A DNA stretch of 64,000 bases from Alentia gelatinosa (lineage: Eukaryota; Annelida; Polychaeta; Phyllodocida; Polynoidae). A program made the position numbers and the translations under genes. Shown here in pieces: positions 1 to 13,330 of the stretch (position 1 is the first letter of the stretch; each line of letters begins with the position of its first letter). The stretch is from NCBI GenBank assembly GCA_950022655.1, contig OX465579.1, positions 43,875,950 through 43,939,949 of the forward strand, written 5' to 3'. The notes beneath the pieces are model-generated. The model was not told where the DNA came from. It searched no databases and saw only the letters and a list, made by a program, of their open reading frames with translations.

Positions 1-3000
1 TAGGGTGTGTGGAAGGCATAACCAGTATGCTTTCCATCCTTTGAGCCATCTGTGTAGATGGATACATGATCCTTGAATCTTTTTTGCAAGGACTTGTAGT
101 GGTCTACAAATATCCTGTCAGAAGTGTCAGCTTTGGTGTTTCTAGCAAGGTTCATTATGACCAGGGGTGATTTGACATCCCATGGAGAGGTGTCAGGTGG
201 TTCTTCCACCTGTATTCTGTGCATTGGTATGTTCGCTTCCCTGTAGAGAGCCCTAACTCTTACTGGGAAGGGTTTTATCGCATTTGGTTTTTCTCTGTAG
301 ATGTTTCTGTTTCCCTTTAAATAATAAGGCATACGCTGGGTTTCTTGGATTTGATCTGACTTTGATTGCATACTGTAGAGTTAAATTCTCTTGGCACAGA
401 AACCCCTGCCTGTACAAGTGAGCTTGAAACAGGTGTGGTTCTGAAGGCACCAAGGCAAAGCCATAGAGCCTGGTTCTGGACTGGTTGAAACCAGTCCAGG
501 TAAGACCTTGCTGCTGAAGCATATACTATCGATCCATAATCGAATCATAATTGGATGTATGTATTGTACAGTCTTAGGAGGATCTCTGTGTCAGATCCCA
601 AATTAGTGTTACTCAACACTTTCAGAAGGTTCATAGCCTTTTGGCATTTTCGTCTTAGGTATTCAACATGTAGTTTGAATGACAGTAATCTGTCAAACAC
701 CAGTCCAAGGAATTCAACTTTCTCATGGACTGACAGTTCCTTGTCTGGAGGTAGAGTGCTGGTTTATCCTTGCATCCTTGCCTGTGACAGAAATGGAATG
801 CACATGTCTTGTCTCTGAGAATTTGAATCCATTCTGGTCACTCCAGATTTGCAGTCTATTGAATGTTTGCTGTAGTCTTCTTTCAACAACCGGCATGTGT
901 TTGCCCTTATAGCAGGTGACAAAATCATCCACATAAAGACAGCAGTTAACATCCTGATGTAGTTGTTGTGCTATGTCATTGATCTTGATGCCAAAAAGTG
1001 TGACAGAAAGGATGCAGCCTTGAGGTACACCCATTTCCTGATCTACTCTCTCTGACATTGCAGATCTGAGATGGACATTGAATGTCCTGTTGGCAAGAAA
1101 GCATTTTATGAATTCTCCAAGTCTTCCTCTCAGACCCATTTGGTGAGTATCTTGGAGGATGCCATGTTTCTATGTGGTGTTGTAGGCCTTTTTCAAATAA
1201 AAAAAACCCCAAACAACATGTTCTTTATTGGCAAATCTGTCTCGGACCCAGCTTTCCAAACGCACTAGGTGGTCTGTTGTGCTGCGTGCCTTGCAGAATC
1301 CAGACTGGTAAGGAGTCAGCAAATCATTAGACTCTAGGTACCATACCAGTCGGTTATTTACCATTCTTTCCATGGTCTTAGCCATACAACTGGTCATAGC
1401 TATTGGTCTGTAGCTGAAGGCAATACTGGGATCTCTTCCTTGTTTGGGAATTGGTATCACAGTTGCCTCAGACCAGGATGGTGGGTAGTGTCTGGTTTCC
1501 CAGATGCTGTTATACAACTCCAGAAGTATTTCCAAAGTCTGCTCCGGTAGGTGCTTCAGCATCTGGTAATGGATGTCATCGGGGCCAGGACAAGAGTCCC
1601 TTGATTGATTGAGGGCATGTCTTAACTCTTCCATAGTGAAAAGCCTGTATTAGGTTTCCCTGTTGGTGGAAAGGAAGTCAAGTCTCTTTCTCTCCATCCC
1701 AGCTTTGTGCTCAAGGAATGCTCCTGAACAATTTGTTCCCAATGACACCTGGCTAAAGTGGTTAGCAAGGGTGTTTGAGATATCTTCATTCGTCTCTAGT
1801 ATGTCATCTCTACTCCTAAGGTGGTGGACTGTAGAAGGAAGTCCTCCCTTGAGTTTCCTCACTTCCTGCCACACCTTCCACATGGGAACTGAACTTGAGA
1901 GGCAGTTGACATACTTAAGAAAAGATTATCTTTTTTCTGTTTTGTAGGTTACTTTTGTTTTTGCCCAATTTTGTAGGTATTTGTGCATATTATAAGCATT
2001 CATGTTATTGGTGAATTTTCGCAAGGCTTTCCTGAGCTCCTTCCTGGCTTCACGGCATTTCTTATTAAATCAGGTGCAGTGCTTTCTTTTCTTGACTTGG
2101 GAAGTTTTTCCAATGCACATAGCACTCACTTCTTTTAGGGTATTAGTGAAGTACTGTGCAGGGTCCGCTTCCCTTTCCCGTATGAGTTCCCAAGGCAGAA
2201 ATGAAGTCTCACACAGGTCCTGGAATTGCTCCCAGTCTGCTTAGTGGATTTTCCATATGGGTGGACTTACTTGGTTATAATTCTTTTCTGTTGTGAGGAT
2301 GATGGGATAGTGGTCACTACCACAAAGGTCTTTCTGTACCATCCAATCATAGTCAGCAAACAATGCTAAATTGGTCAATGTGAGGTCAATTGATGTATAT
2401 GTACCTGAAGAAGGTACTGTGCTGTGTGCATTGAAATCACCCATCAGCATAAATGGGGACTGGAGTTGGTCTGTGAGGTCTGTGAGATCTTTCCATGTAA
2501 CTCTCTGGTTTGGTGACAGATACAGAGAACACAAGGTGACTGGACTACCATCGTGAAACGAGCAGCCACAGCCTGCAGAGATGTAACTAGCTGTATTTGC
2601 CTCGTCGGGTGTTGGGGTTTCACCAACAATGCCACCCCTCCAGATGGTGAATCTGTAGCAGGGATTTTGGAATAGGCATTGTAACCCTTTAACCCTAACG
2701 TGCCGGGTACCCACAGCATGGGTACAGTCATGGGGCATGGGTACTAGTGCCAGTAAATGCCGCTAAGGGCCGGGTATATATAGGCCTATAATGAAGATTT
2801 TGATCTTTGCATCACATGACCTGACACCTGATACTTAAATTAATTATCTATTTCACCTGAAATATCAAATACGATATCATACCGACATTCTGCGAAAGAT
2901 TAGTGTTTATTGAACCAATATTTCCAATTTTATTTAAGAAAACGAATATTTTGGAAATGATGCCTTATGGGATCACCCGGCCAGCCCTGGATGATGCCTT

Positions 3001-3178
3001 AAGGCATCACCCGGCAAGCCCGGCGTGAAAGGGTTAAGTTGATCTTGTCTGCTTTGAGTATCTTCAGTTCTTGCAAGGATATAGCAAATGGGTCAAAATC
3101 CCTGCAGAGTAGTTGCAGAGATTCCAAGTTTGCTATGAACTCCCAAAGGTTCCTTTGGATAATCTTAAGAGGAGCCAT
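1..3178 (-). pseudogene. ORF2 pseudogene: endonuclease, reverse transcriptase, start of RNase H
   Basis: The likely start is the ATG at 3178, just upstream of residues typical of an EEP endonuclease N-terminus. The endonuclease continues to about 2241 with the MGDFNAHS and GSDHYP signatures. It is interrupted at 2689-3037 by a MITE, frameshifted near 2575, and seems to have lost about 30-40 residues between the FNAH and SIDL motifs. Reverse transcriptase runs from about 1640 to 500: a PGPDDI block, SYRPIAMTS, an altered motif A (FYLKKAYN, about 1180-1200), an in-frame TAG at 1170-1172, then GVPQGCILS and the YVDD box at about 924-935. A frameshift near 410 separates the DYGSIVYASA block from the LQYAIKVRSNP block. 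Bases 1-250 again read open and end in the first RNase H aspartate (TDGSK). Motif A has lost its catalytic aspartate, so the copy cannot be active. Confidence 0.92.
2689..3037. mobile_element. piggyBac-like MITE nested in the ORF2 endonuclease (TTAA duplication)
   Basis: A 341-bp insert (2693-3033) is flanked on both sides by TTAA (2689-2692 and 3034-3037). Its ends are inverted repeats: CCCTAACGTGCCGGG on the left, and CCCTTTCACGCCGGG when the right end is read inwards, matching at 11 of 15 positions. Inside the right end there is a subterminal duplication (GATGCCTTAnGG-ATCACCCGGC, twice). Removing the insert plus one TTAA rejoins the endonuclease reading frame without loss or gain of a base. 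TTAA target duplication with CCC-starting ends is the hallmark of piggyBac-family elements. No coding capacity, so it must have been mobilised in trans. Confidence 0.88.
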
Positions 3179-3387
3179 GTTGGACCTTGATACTTTCAAC
3201 TTTGCTTTTTGAAGTCCTAGTTTGGACTGGGCTCTCTCTATTTCATCTTTTTTCCATTTGCTTCAGTTTTGTTGGCTGGGAGCCACTGACTTTAGGGCTA
3301 CAACCGGCTGCTTTATCTTTCGGATTTGTCCCATTCCCAGAACTTGTGTTTTCTCTGGGGTTGAACAGTTTTTGGGATCTGGGGGAA

Positions 3388-4147
3388 GGTTAACGTGATG
3401 GAGTAGATGGTTTCTTTCTTACACTGTTTACCTTCTGCCTTCCAGCATTAGTGCTGGAAAGCATAGCCTTTTGTTGTGGCTGAGACTTGGAAGCCACATC
3501 TGCCTGCAGGCCGACATGGCTAGGTATGTTTTGTTGAGATCCTGATGGTGTGGGTTCAGCAGATACATTACTGGGCTTCAATGGCCCCTTTCCTTGTGGA
3601 CAGAGGTCATTATCATCTGTTTGGCAACTGGCATCCCTCTTACCTTTGACTACAGCTGCATAGCTCTTTGGGAGAGAAGGTGCTTTTGCCATCTTTACAA
3701 TTTTCCTAGCCTCAGTGAAGGAGATGTTTGGCACGAATTGTTTGAATTTCCCTCTCTGCGAGGTAGGTTTGGCATTTTCTTGAGAATGCAGTGTGTGCAC
3801 CCTAACAGGTGCTACACGAGGGGGCATTCCTGCATTCCCTGTCATCATGGGCATCTTTGCCACATCTTGCACAGATGGCCTTTCGGGAACATTTCTTCCC
3901 CGTGTGGCCATACCTTTGGCATTTGAAACACTGGGTAATGCAATGTACCTTGACAATTTCATACCCACAGTGTATGGTTTTCGGGGGAATTGGGCGATCA
4001 AAGGACAGCACATAAGTTGCTGTCTCAAGGTATTTCCCCCCTCTGTGGGTATTCATTTGGTGGACATGTGTCACACCCTCTTTCTCTAGTTCTTGGGTGA
4101 TTTTCTCTACTGGAGTCCCCATAAGGTCTCTAAACCACCCTATCATC
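3388..4147 (-). pseudogene. ORF1 (gag-like, CCHC zinc knuckles) pseudogene
   Basis: The upstream part (4146 down to about 3802) reads through a short RRM-like end and two perfect CX2CX4HX4C knuckles at about 3930-3832 (CFKCQRYGHTGKKC and CARCGKDAHDDREC). The start of a third cysteine pair follows. Such knuckles bind the element's own RNA in the ribonucleoprotein of I/Jockey-type LINEs. After the knuckles the frame is lost near 3802 and again near 3735. A lysine- and serine-rich tail then continues to a TAA at 3388-3390, and the tail probably once ran on in another frame towards ORF2. The ATG at 4144-4146 is unlikely to be the original start, because related proteins have a longer N-terminus; that part is missing or unrecognisable. 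Confidence 0.88.
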
Positions 4148-7100
4148 CTATTAACTTAAAGTGCCCAACAACTACGCTCGATTAAATACCTTGTAACTCA
4201 TAGAACTCATAGAGCAGCGTCATATAACCTGATATCATATCCCCTGGGCGCCATGTTAAAGTTGCTCACATATATTTATGTGTTCGTAGCCACTGCAAGG
4301 AAGAACGTCCACTGAAGGGTGATTGTGTACTCTCTCTCTTTTTAAAATTAAGAAGAAAAACAAACATCGTCATCGGCAATGGATTGGCTTGGTAGAATTT
4401 TATATTGTACCAATTGCTACCTAGCATGACTATTCTTTTCAACTTCCATTGTGTTGTCATGGTTCAATAGGAGCGGATATATGCACGTCTTGTGAGAACA
4501 AAATGAAGCCCCCCTGGCGGGTACAGCTAGAACCATCCTCGTGGGATTGGTATATAGATACTTGCTCTAGGATGAACGTGGCTGTGGTCGGGCGGCTCCG
4601 GGCGGCCCACCTGCCATGGGTATAGATGGGCGGCCACGTGCAGCCAACGTGTGTGTGGTTTGTTTATATACATTGTACACAACTCACTGACGTCCGTGTT
4701 TCCAAACAAAATTTGACTAGGTGGATGGAAGAGCCTGTACAGTGGCAAAAACCTCCTGCAACAACGCTAAATGTCAATGCCGGGAATACACAGGGTGTGT
4801 ACATTCCCAGAAACCAATTGACTACACAATTTCATATTGTTATCTTTCCCTACCTTCGGTAATGCTACCACCATCATCGATCTATTGATTGTTAACGAAG
4901 CATACGTAGGGACTTAGGTTATCCGAACTGACTTCACAATTCAACAATTTCTTCACCCATCTCCTGTAGGTAATCTTTTCACCACATTTAATCGCTTAGG
5001 GTGAGATCGGGGTTATCCCCCGAAACGATTACTAACGTGTTATATGCAGCGTTCATTATTTTGAAGGATAACTCTTCCTTTTATTGCTCAGCTAGGCATT
5101 AGGGTGCGTAAGAGGGGGAAATGAGTGCAGCCTTGTGGATTATATCTATATGGTAGAGCGATGTTATAATGGAATGTGCGGGGTACTAGAACAGGAATTT
5201 GCGGTACATGAAAAGAACATCGTACGAGAGGCCATGTAGTCCTGAGACGCCAGATGGACCAACGAAGGTGACCTTCCGAACAATGAAAACACCGGCTGAT
5301 AAGGGTCACTCCCAATGGAGAACCTCCAACTATGACATGCCCTCAACCAAAATGACCAGTAGACTGGCTTCAGCCCTGTATCTTATTCCTGCAACTCTAT
5401 TATCCCGTTCTTTCATTTCCCACGGCACCTAGACATGGTCATGGGCTTTGGTATTTTAGTCAAACTAACACTAACCACTGAGTTTACTCACCAACCTAAA
5501 TCCTAAATCCAAATAAAGAAGAAAAAGAAAGATCTCCCGCCCTCTCCTGCAATCAGGTATGTAGGTGATGTGACGCAAAGCAGGCGGGTATAGTGCATCA
5601 GCGTGATGGCACTGTGTAATGTCTTGTGGCGGTGTCCTAAAAACGATTAATAAACATGAGTGGTGTTTCCCCTACCATGACAGCAGCTACACAATCCAGT
5701 GAGAAGATACGACTGGATGAATAATTCGTTAAAACAATGAATAACTATGTTTTGAATTATTCGCTTTACTGTTTTTCAGAAATGTTCTAGTTATATGACT
5801 CGATCAATCTATTTGATTGGAACATTTCTGCACCATCTTTTGCTCAAATAGAACAGAATTGAAGGTCTGAAATCGACATATTTTACCCAGCCATGCAAGT
5901 ATATAAATCGTTAGACATTACATGGGCAGGCGTATTGTGGGTTGGTTTGGGAATATAGGGGGGGGGGGGGTTAATTGACATACAATTGGTTTCATTCGGA
6001 CGAGAGTAATCAATACCTCTAATCAGCAAAATAATCCTGACCCTGACTTCCGTTCTAACTGGTAGTCACACTCTCCCAGCACATCTCCTCACTATAACTC
6101 TGATGAATATATATTAAGTCGCTCAAGGTCTACACGTGGAGGCAGTTTCATGGCCATGTCGTTAGCACAGCTCATGCTGAAAACGGAAACATTCTCGATA
6201 TGGTCTCGAAGCTGGGTGGATTTTGGGCGCTTAAATTAGATTAGATTTGATCTTATGTGGCCTTGATTATACCAGTCGATCTTTGTATATCTACCTGCTA
6301 AAATCCAACCAGAACTATACACGGATTCATTTTTAATATTCATATCTCTTGCAACTGACAACCAACGTCTGATCGTCGATACATAAAGCGGTAGGGTGAG
6401 TTCCCGGATAGGTGAATGACGACATACTCAAACTCATGGGCCCTATTGACGTCAAAGGCACGCTCGCGGGCATATAGATAATATGAATACAGGACAGCTA
6501 AAACTCATTTGAATTTATGAGCCAACGATCGATCGAGCTTGTTAAAAAGAATATGTCCTACAAATGTACATGTACATGCTATTTGCTGTATTGGCTATCT
6601 TAAAACCAGACCTCCTATCAAAATCTGAGTTTAAATATCCTCCTGGTTAAAAGTCGCCCATATAGAATATCTATTCAGGACCTGTAGTTTTTATATAGTG
6701 CTTGCTTCACAAATCAGACGCAGACTACAGGGGCGAAGACAACAATATAGTAACTAAACCGGCTCTCTTACAGATAATCCCTCTGAAGCAACTTCATTAT
6801 CTACCAATTAGATTAGGGGGTGGAGGATGGAGACCTTGGCTGAAAATAATGAAATTTCGGAAATAGGTAGACCGCATATAGATATACAATCACCATAAAT
6901 ATGATATTATTTGACGAAGTCTAACGGTCTGAAAATAACAGTTTTATATCAGAACTATCATCCTACCACAGTTGTATTCTTGAATTAGATTGTTTTAGAG
7001 TCTGAAAATCATATCATAATATGTTGTTTACAAATACCTCTAGAAAATTATTTTGATTCATTCAATATTTCCAAAAGGTACCAAAGAACAAATGAATGTG

Positions 7101-10100
7101 TATGGCACTATTTTTCATTGTGGTATTGTGCAAGTGCTCCAAAATTAATTTTAGGTGTGAACATGCAATTAAGGTGTAGAGGTATCGGTGTAATTTGTCA
7201 GTGGTGGTGCAAAGGTAGGCCACTGTAGTCCTTTTTTACGAGACCCAGGAATAGGCTTGGTTCTGGAATTAACAGGAGGGAGTGTTCTTGGAGACAGACC
7301 AGCCAGGAGCCACCAGGTTACTGATTGTTTAGGACAAGATCAATTGTCAGGAACTACCAAATCGTAGATTGGTCCGAGGTTTATGCAGACAAGTGGTCAC
7401 CCTATAATTAGTATGAAAGGATGATTGGAGGAGAGTGAGAAGCCAGACAAGGTTTATAGGCGCGTATCAAAAAGACATGTGGAGGACATGGTCCTACACT
7501 CACGATTTATCATAATGCAATTAATGAATTTATTACTACACCTGAGCTTGTCCTCATACTGAGACTCATGCTTATACATGCTTGTATTCGATGAACATAT
7601 TCTAGTCACTTTTCATACACAGTTCTTTGTAATCTAGCAAAGAAAAAGAGTCGTATCAATGAGAATCGCATAGTAGGTTATGGCCTCTAGAGTAGCTGTA
7701 GCTGTAGTGCTAAGAAGGCAGACAGCTGGAACACTCCAAACGACGGGTTCTCCTTGCAGCTACTTCCATAAAAACACTCTGCTGGCACATTTCCAAATTA
7801 TGAGTTTTATTCACAGGAGACTGTCATGTTCATAGACAACACAATGGCGCCTGGCTGCCTCCATACAATGAATTTTAATCGATATGTATCTCTTACAGTG
7901 CATGTATCTGAGAGGACGTAAAGATTTTGAGAGAGCAGGGATTTGTCTTTCTTGAAATGCAGACTACAAACAGCGTTTTCTTTGCTGGTAATGGCGCCAG
8001 GTGAAGGTCAATGGAAACAACTCCGCCAACGTGACCTTAATTGGGAGGTGACAAGAAACACAGACTAAGCTGTTTACTTCCACATTCCGTGCGGAACAAA
8101 AATGTTATATCTGAAAAACAGCATCAACAACATCAGGACTAAGCTGTTCTGGCATTTGTATGTGATCTGGCAACGTGGAACTAAAAAAGATATTTATTTA
8201 TTTCGTCATTCCTAATTACGTCTTCTCATGTTGTATTCTATCATCGGAATCTTTTGATCTGTCCACAGCAAGGCCAATTCTACTACAACAGCATGAGGCC
8301 CTCTTGGCCTAGGAAATCCAGTCAGAGCTCACTGGGCAGGCTGGTAAGTAGTAGTACACAACAACACTGCTCCGTTCACGTCAACACGTCAATATCATTT
8401 TTCCAGATTATTGTGATTATCCAGATTACCTGTATAAGCAGACGACATTTAACTATATACATCCCACAACCTTCCCGCCTCCCACCTGTCATTTAAGCAC
8501 TGGACCGTGACCCTACGAGTCCAAAGGCATCTGCCAATGAGCATATTCACAGTAGCTTGGACACACTCCAAAGTGCTGACGTCACAGACACCACACGTCA
8601 GTAGACCTAAACTTGGGGGATCGCTTTTCGAAGCGGTATTGTTGGTCCGCTATCGATTTTTCTACTTTAATGACAGTAACTGACAAGTAGGCTAATTTTA
8701 GAACGATACGAAATGTACACGACTCGATTAGCAAGCTAATCCTTGCCTAAATGGGCGGCCAGTTCAGATTAATTGCCTGTGCAAGTCAGCTAGGAAATAT
8801 CCACTGCGTAATTATACCATGAGGAACTGTTGCCGTTGTAATATTATCAACCTCACCTGCCTAGACCTAAAATAGCCTCACGGGGGCGGCCTGGCACTGT
8901 GGAAGGACATGACTTGGTTGCTCCGTGAGTCACTCTTCTTTCCCGTCATCCTGATTTAATCTCACAGTCACATGACCCTTGCTACTGCTACGATGTGAAC
9001 CACCTGTACGGTCATGGAACTTCACCTGCAGCAGCCGTGTACACTCCACTAAGTGTGACAACCAGATTGATTTGTTCCCGTTGTGATGTTATATTGACAT
9101 TCTAATGGTTTGTCGGTTAAATTGTAACGACAATATATTTGCTGATAAGATTTAATGCTATTCCTACACGGCCATCCAGAGTGATGCATCATTCCAGGAT
9201 CATCACTAGGGGTGAGGAGCGAGTTGCTCATCCCATTGACGAGTTACTCATCTCATTTCAAATGTATAATGTCACAGTGGTACGTTGTCTACTCCACTGA
9301 AACGGTATGGTGTTTATGGTGGATGCCATTTACAGAAAACACCCAAATATTTCAGAGGATGAATAGAAACAATCAGCAAATATATCCTCGTACCTAAAAT
9401 ATCGATTGAAAAACTGTTTTTTCATATTATTACGTTATTCATAGCTGCAACTCGCCTTATACATCTACTGAACAGCTTTTGCGTCTACAGAACTGTAGAC
9501 ATAGGGAGTTACTACGCAGCTGTGACCATTTTGCGCGTAAATTACCCTGACTCAATGCTTTGCCTTAACGAAACATGGGTCAGCTTCCACACGCAGTCAT
9601 CAAGTTAATATACCTACTTGATGACATAAACATGTCGCCCTATGCATCATCTTAAAGTAGGTCTAGTATGTAACCGTTAGCGTCTCATTTGTACGACAGA
9701 ATTAAGTTAGACATACGATTTGTTGGTCGCTTCCGTCATTTCACTCTCCTTCTTTAGTAAATCTTCAGGACACAGAATTCAATATATTTTTATATAGAGC
9801 TTTCCCTTTTTTTCTGAGACATCCGTTCTTAGACCTAAAGCGAAACATGCTTCCTGTTTTCAACCAATGAGTATACTTGTTATTATAACTAAAGGTTGTA
9901 CTTAAAGCAGCTTGTGAAGTTAAGACTACACGTGGTCAGAGGGGGGATTTAAAACTCTTCTAATCATCAATGGTTTCCATCAACATCCTCTCGGTAAACG
10001 CTTTGGTTTCTTTTGCATGCAACAATGTTTGTGTTAATTGAACTAAATATAGATTCCCTTTCTCTGTACTGGGACTCACTTCTTTATAATCCTCATCCAA

Positions 10101-10320
10101 TGATATTCTTTTTAGAAGCCCATTCTGAATATGTGTATCGCTTTCCGAGAGAGGTCAGTGTCAAATGCAGACTGATTCTCCACATACAGTTTAATTTTAG
10201 AGGTGATATACATGGAGATATCATTTATGGTGGGTCTAAAGCGGCGGGCATTTGTACTTTTCTAATTCAATGTTAGCCTTGTATATCATATCATTAAGAG
10301 TATATTATAACCTCGATCTT
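4148..10320. other. Gene-free AT-rich stretch
   Basis: No open frame here has recognisable protein similarity; all are short. The stretch contains a G homopolymer (5958-5970) and scattered simple sequence. Around 4490-4640 there is a small GC-rich patch with several GGCGG words. I see no RNA gene or complete mobile element. Confidence 0.5.
5958..5970. repeat. Poly-G tract (13)
   Basis: Uninterrupted run of 13 G, the first of seven long C/G homopolymers in the window. Confidence 0.97.
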
Positions 10321-10570
10321 GCAACTGAATTAGTCGCAGGTGTAGGACAGAATGGAGAGTAGTCTTTGCTGCAAATGTATCAATAATGAGAGAATTACAC
10401 AATGGAAAACAGTAACTCACGCAAATGAATCAGTGATGAGAGAATTACTTGTCGGGTTGCATTCCTTGCCGCAAATGAATTGGCAATGAGCAAATTACAT
10501 ATTGAAAAGAACCCCTTGCTGCAGATTACAGATTACTGGTAGAGAAATACATAATGGAAAGTTGTTGCCC
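10321..10570. repeat. Five-unit 50-bp tandem array, strict spacing
   Basis: Units start at 10321, 10371, 10421, 10471 and 10521. Each opens with GCAAATGAAT or a variant, and the central units continue with nnnAATGAGAGAATTAC, then an A-rich stretch and CCTTGC at the end. Units 2-4 are most alike; 1 and 5 are more diverged. The period is exactly 50 in every step although the bases have diverged strongly. The period is not a multiple of three, so this is not a coding repeat. Confidence 0.8.
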
Positions 10571-12879
10571 AAAATGGCTGGCGAACGCAATTACATGTGG
10601 ACATTTGGAGAGAAGACACCAACGCAGTACCAAATGCTGGATGGTGTAGCGTCTGCTTGCTCCAACGGCATTTGACAATTGCCGCGTAATATGAAGCTTG
10701 TTGTGTGCGGTGGACATCACTTTGGGAGGTTGGTGTCAGGACTGGTATCCCCTAATACCTGCTGCAATATCCACTCCGTCTGGATGGCGTGTACGGCAAT
10801 CAGAGGCGAGGGGATGACGCGCATGCGCGAAGCATTAATAGAGCGCGATTACTTTGTGATTGCTTGCTCTCCTCAAAACAAGATAATCAGCAGTGAGCGT
10901 GCTGAACAGGGGGTGGTGTGGGCTTCCAGTCCTCTGTTCCTGAATCGAGGCGAAAATGACTAATACACACTCATGGGCATTATTCTAATCAAGCCTGATG
11001 AAAAAGAGCCACGATGGGCACAATAGGGGCATAGGCAGGGACAGTTGAGTTTGCTTCCTGTTGGCCACGCTGTGGAGAGATATCTGATAGTGGGATATGT
11101 TAAAATTTGACATGTCTAGTATGTGGGATCACGGCTAGGAACTTATCGCTCTCAACTCGTTGTCATGGTTGTAGTGAATGGGTATTTCCATTTGTTGAAC
11201 TTGTATATATGTTAAGATTTTCTGCTTCATAATCCTATATATCAAATGCGATTTAAAAAAACGTTTAATAGCTTACACCTTGCAGGAACATACAAAGCCT
11301 GAATTATTGAACAATGCCAATGTCTTTGTTATATTTCCTTTTTTTGTCTTCTGGAACTATTTAAGTATACATACATGTGCAGAACGGTTGACTCATATAT
11401 CCCAACACTAGACTTCATTCACATTGTCGTGTGTAACTCATCGTGTTAAAGGGCCGACAGACGGGACGCACATATGGCGTCATTGCGGACGGATCACCAT
11501 TACAATGTTTAGAATGTATAATTCAAACGGTATAATGATCCTCCTTTATAGTGTAATGTCTGACTGCTACAACGGTATATTTGCCGACCCTGTCCACTGA
11601 ATGGTTATGCGACTGCCCTCAAAATCATACAACATTGATGTTGTGGAAAACGCCAGCATGTTTTGTCAATCCTACATGTCTAACAAAATTAGTAGTGACA
11701 TGCTTATCATATCATTATTAATACGAACACTGCTTTAAAGACTTTGAGTGGTAATATTAGGCTAAGCCACCAAAAAGACATTTTGCTATCTTTAATGTAG
11801 GCTACTGCAATATGGTCATGCACACAGATGATGTTCTGCGGGACCGTACTCTCAGTTGTGGGACAACAGGTTAGTGTCCCCATATGTCAGTAACATGAAG
11901 GTTGCCCCTCATTTCTGCGTCAGTCACAGCAGCGCAAACAACCTACGATGATTAGGATGGATTTCCACATGAGCTCCGGGGAAAGCCACTAGCTGGACTG
12001 ATGGGGGTATCTAGGTGGTGTCACCGATAGAGGGGATATAGAGTGCATGTTGTGGATGTATGGAAGATAAAGCTTATATCCTGTGGCTAATGAGAGGTAC
12101 TGACAGAGGCACACACAAAATGTGGAATCGGTCTTAGTTATCATCAAAACGATGTGGTATGTTAGTGTTACGACGCAGATATTACTTTCTGCCAACCCTA
12201 ACCGTTCTGGAAGAATCAACTCATTATGAACACTACTACATATATGTACTTGAGCTATAATCTTAGTATTACTCCTGTGCCCCCCCCCCCCCCCCGTGCT
12301 TAATTACTCAGGTTTGTTTTTAAGAAGTGCTTACTCCGTGTCATGTTGTCATGATGGGTTGGGGGTAGATACAGTGTCATCAGTTATTATAATACGATAT
12401 CGGAAAGTAGTTCGCCGCCTGTACCTATTCAACTGCGTTACAAGGATCGTAACAGGGGTTGTACATATTTGGAGTTTACCGATTTACATCTTTGATATAA
12501 GCACTGGTCCGATCTGGCTATGCTGCTTCTGATTGCCATAAGTGTCATTAGCAACAGAAACGGTTTTCTCTGAGAGAATCTTCAAGCTGCATTTGAATTT
12601 TGCGTGACACTGTCAACTTTGGGCTTGAAGCAGCCTACTTCATGAGGTTAGAGAGGTTTAAAGATTCCCACTTAAAATATCGCCTCTCTGTAGTGCCATG
12701 ATACCGATGGTTCTACAATAGAGGAAGCCGTATCTAGGATCCAGAGGTGGGAAGACATGGAGGCCCTTATGACAACTATACCTATCGTCTTCAAAATGAT
12801 ATTAAGCACGTGAGTGTCCTGAAGACAGGTCTGGCCACAAGAAGCCGCTCTGTTACTTCGACACGTAGACGTCAGCGCC
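10571..12879. other. Gene-free stretch
   Basis: Only short open frames without recognisable similarity. It contains the C homopolymer at 12280-12295. Nothing else is supported. Confidence 0.5.
12280..12295. repeat. Poly-C tract (16)
   Basis: Uninterrupted run of 16 C on the plus strand. Confidence 0.97.
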
Positions 12880-13330
12880 TGTTGGCAGGTATTCATGAGG
12901 AGGTGGCTGGTGGCAAACAGCATACAGTGATAGGGGGTGTGGTAGGTGATAGGTACTGAAGGTGCATGGCGGGTGGCAGGCGGCAGGTATTGATGGGTGG
13001 GTGGCAGGTGGCAGGGTTAATAATGGTAGTTACTGGTAAGCAGTAGGCAATGAATCGTTGGCGGTCGGCGCTGTTCCTGAGTGAGTAGTTGGTACTGAAT
13101 TGGGTAGTGGCTAGTGAATGGCTCATGGCAGTCGGTGTCGATTATGCTTGTGGATTGGACGCATTTAGTGGCTGAGCGAGCAGCACATGCTGAGTATCAG
13201 GTGGTAGACTTGGTAGCATGTGGATACTGGGTAGTGTGTATTAGACAGTGGATAATAACCAGCAAACAGTAGGCCATGGCTTACGATGGGTAGTGAGTGG
13301 TTTGGTAGTGTTTGTAGGTCGTGAGTGGTA
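12880..13330. repeat. G-rich degenerate minisatellite-like tract, part 1
   Basis: The plus strand is strongly G-over-C biased and made of shuffled short units such as GGCAGGT, GGTAGT, GTGAGTGG and TGATGGGT. No single strict period is visible. It resembles cryptic simple sequence or an old minisatellite. Open frames over it on the minus strand (rich in PATCH-like residues) are by-products of this composition. Confidence 0.6.

Larger units (their letters stand above)
1..4147 (-). mobile_element. Degraded non-LTR retrotransposon, I/Nimb-like, 3' end cut by the window
   Basis: Read on the minus strand, the order is a gag-like ORF1 with CCHC knuckles, then an ORF2 with apurinic-type endonuclease, reverse transcriptase and the start of an RNase H domain. 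That order is known from the I superfamily of LINEs (I, Nimb and relatives); most Jockey or CR1 elements lack RNase H. Several frameshifts, in-frame stops and a nested MITE show that it is dead. The RNase H opening motif IYTDGSK is reached at about base 50, so the rest of RNase H and the 3' UTR lie left of base 1. Coding similarity fades at about 4147; the true 5' edge could be as far as about 4260. No target-site duplication can be checked because one end is missing. Confidence 0.93.
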
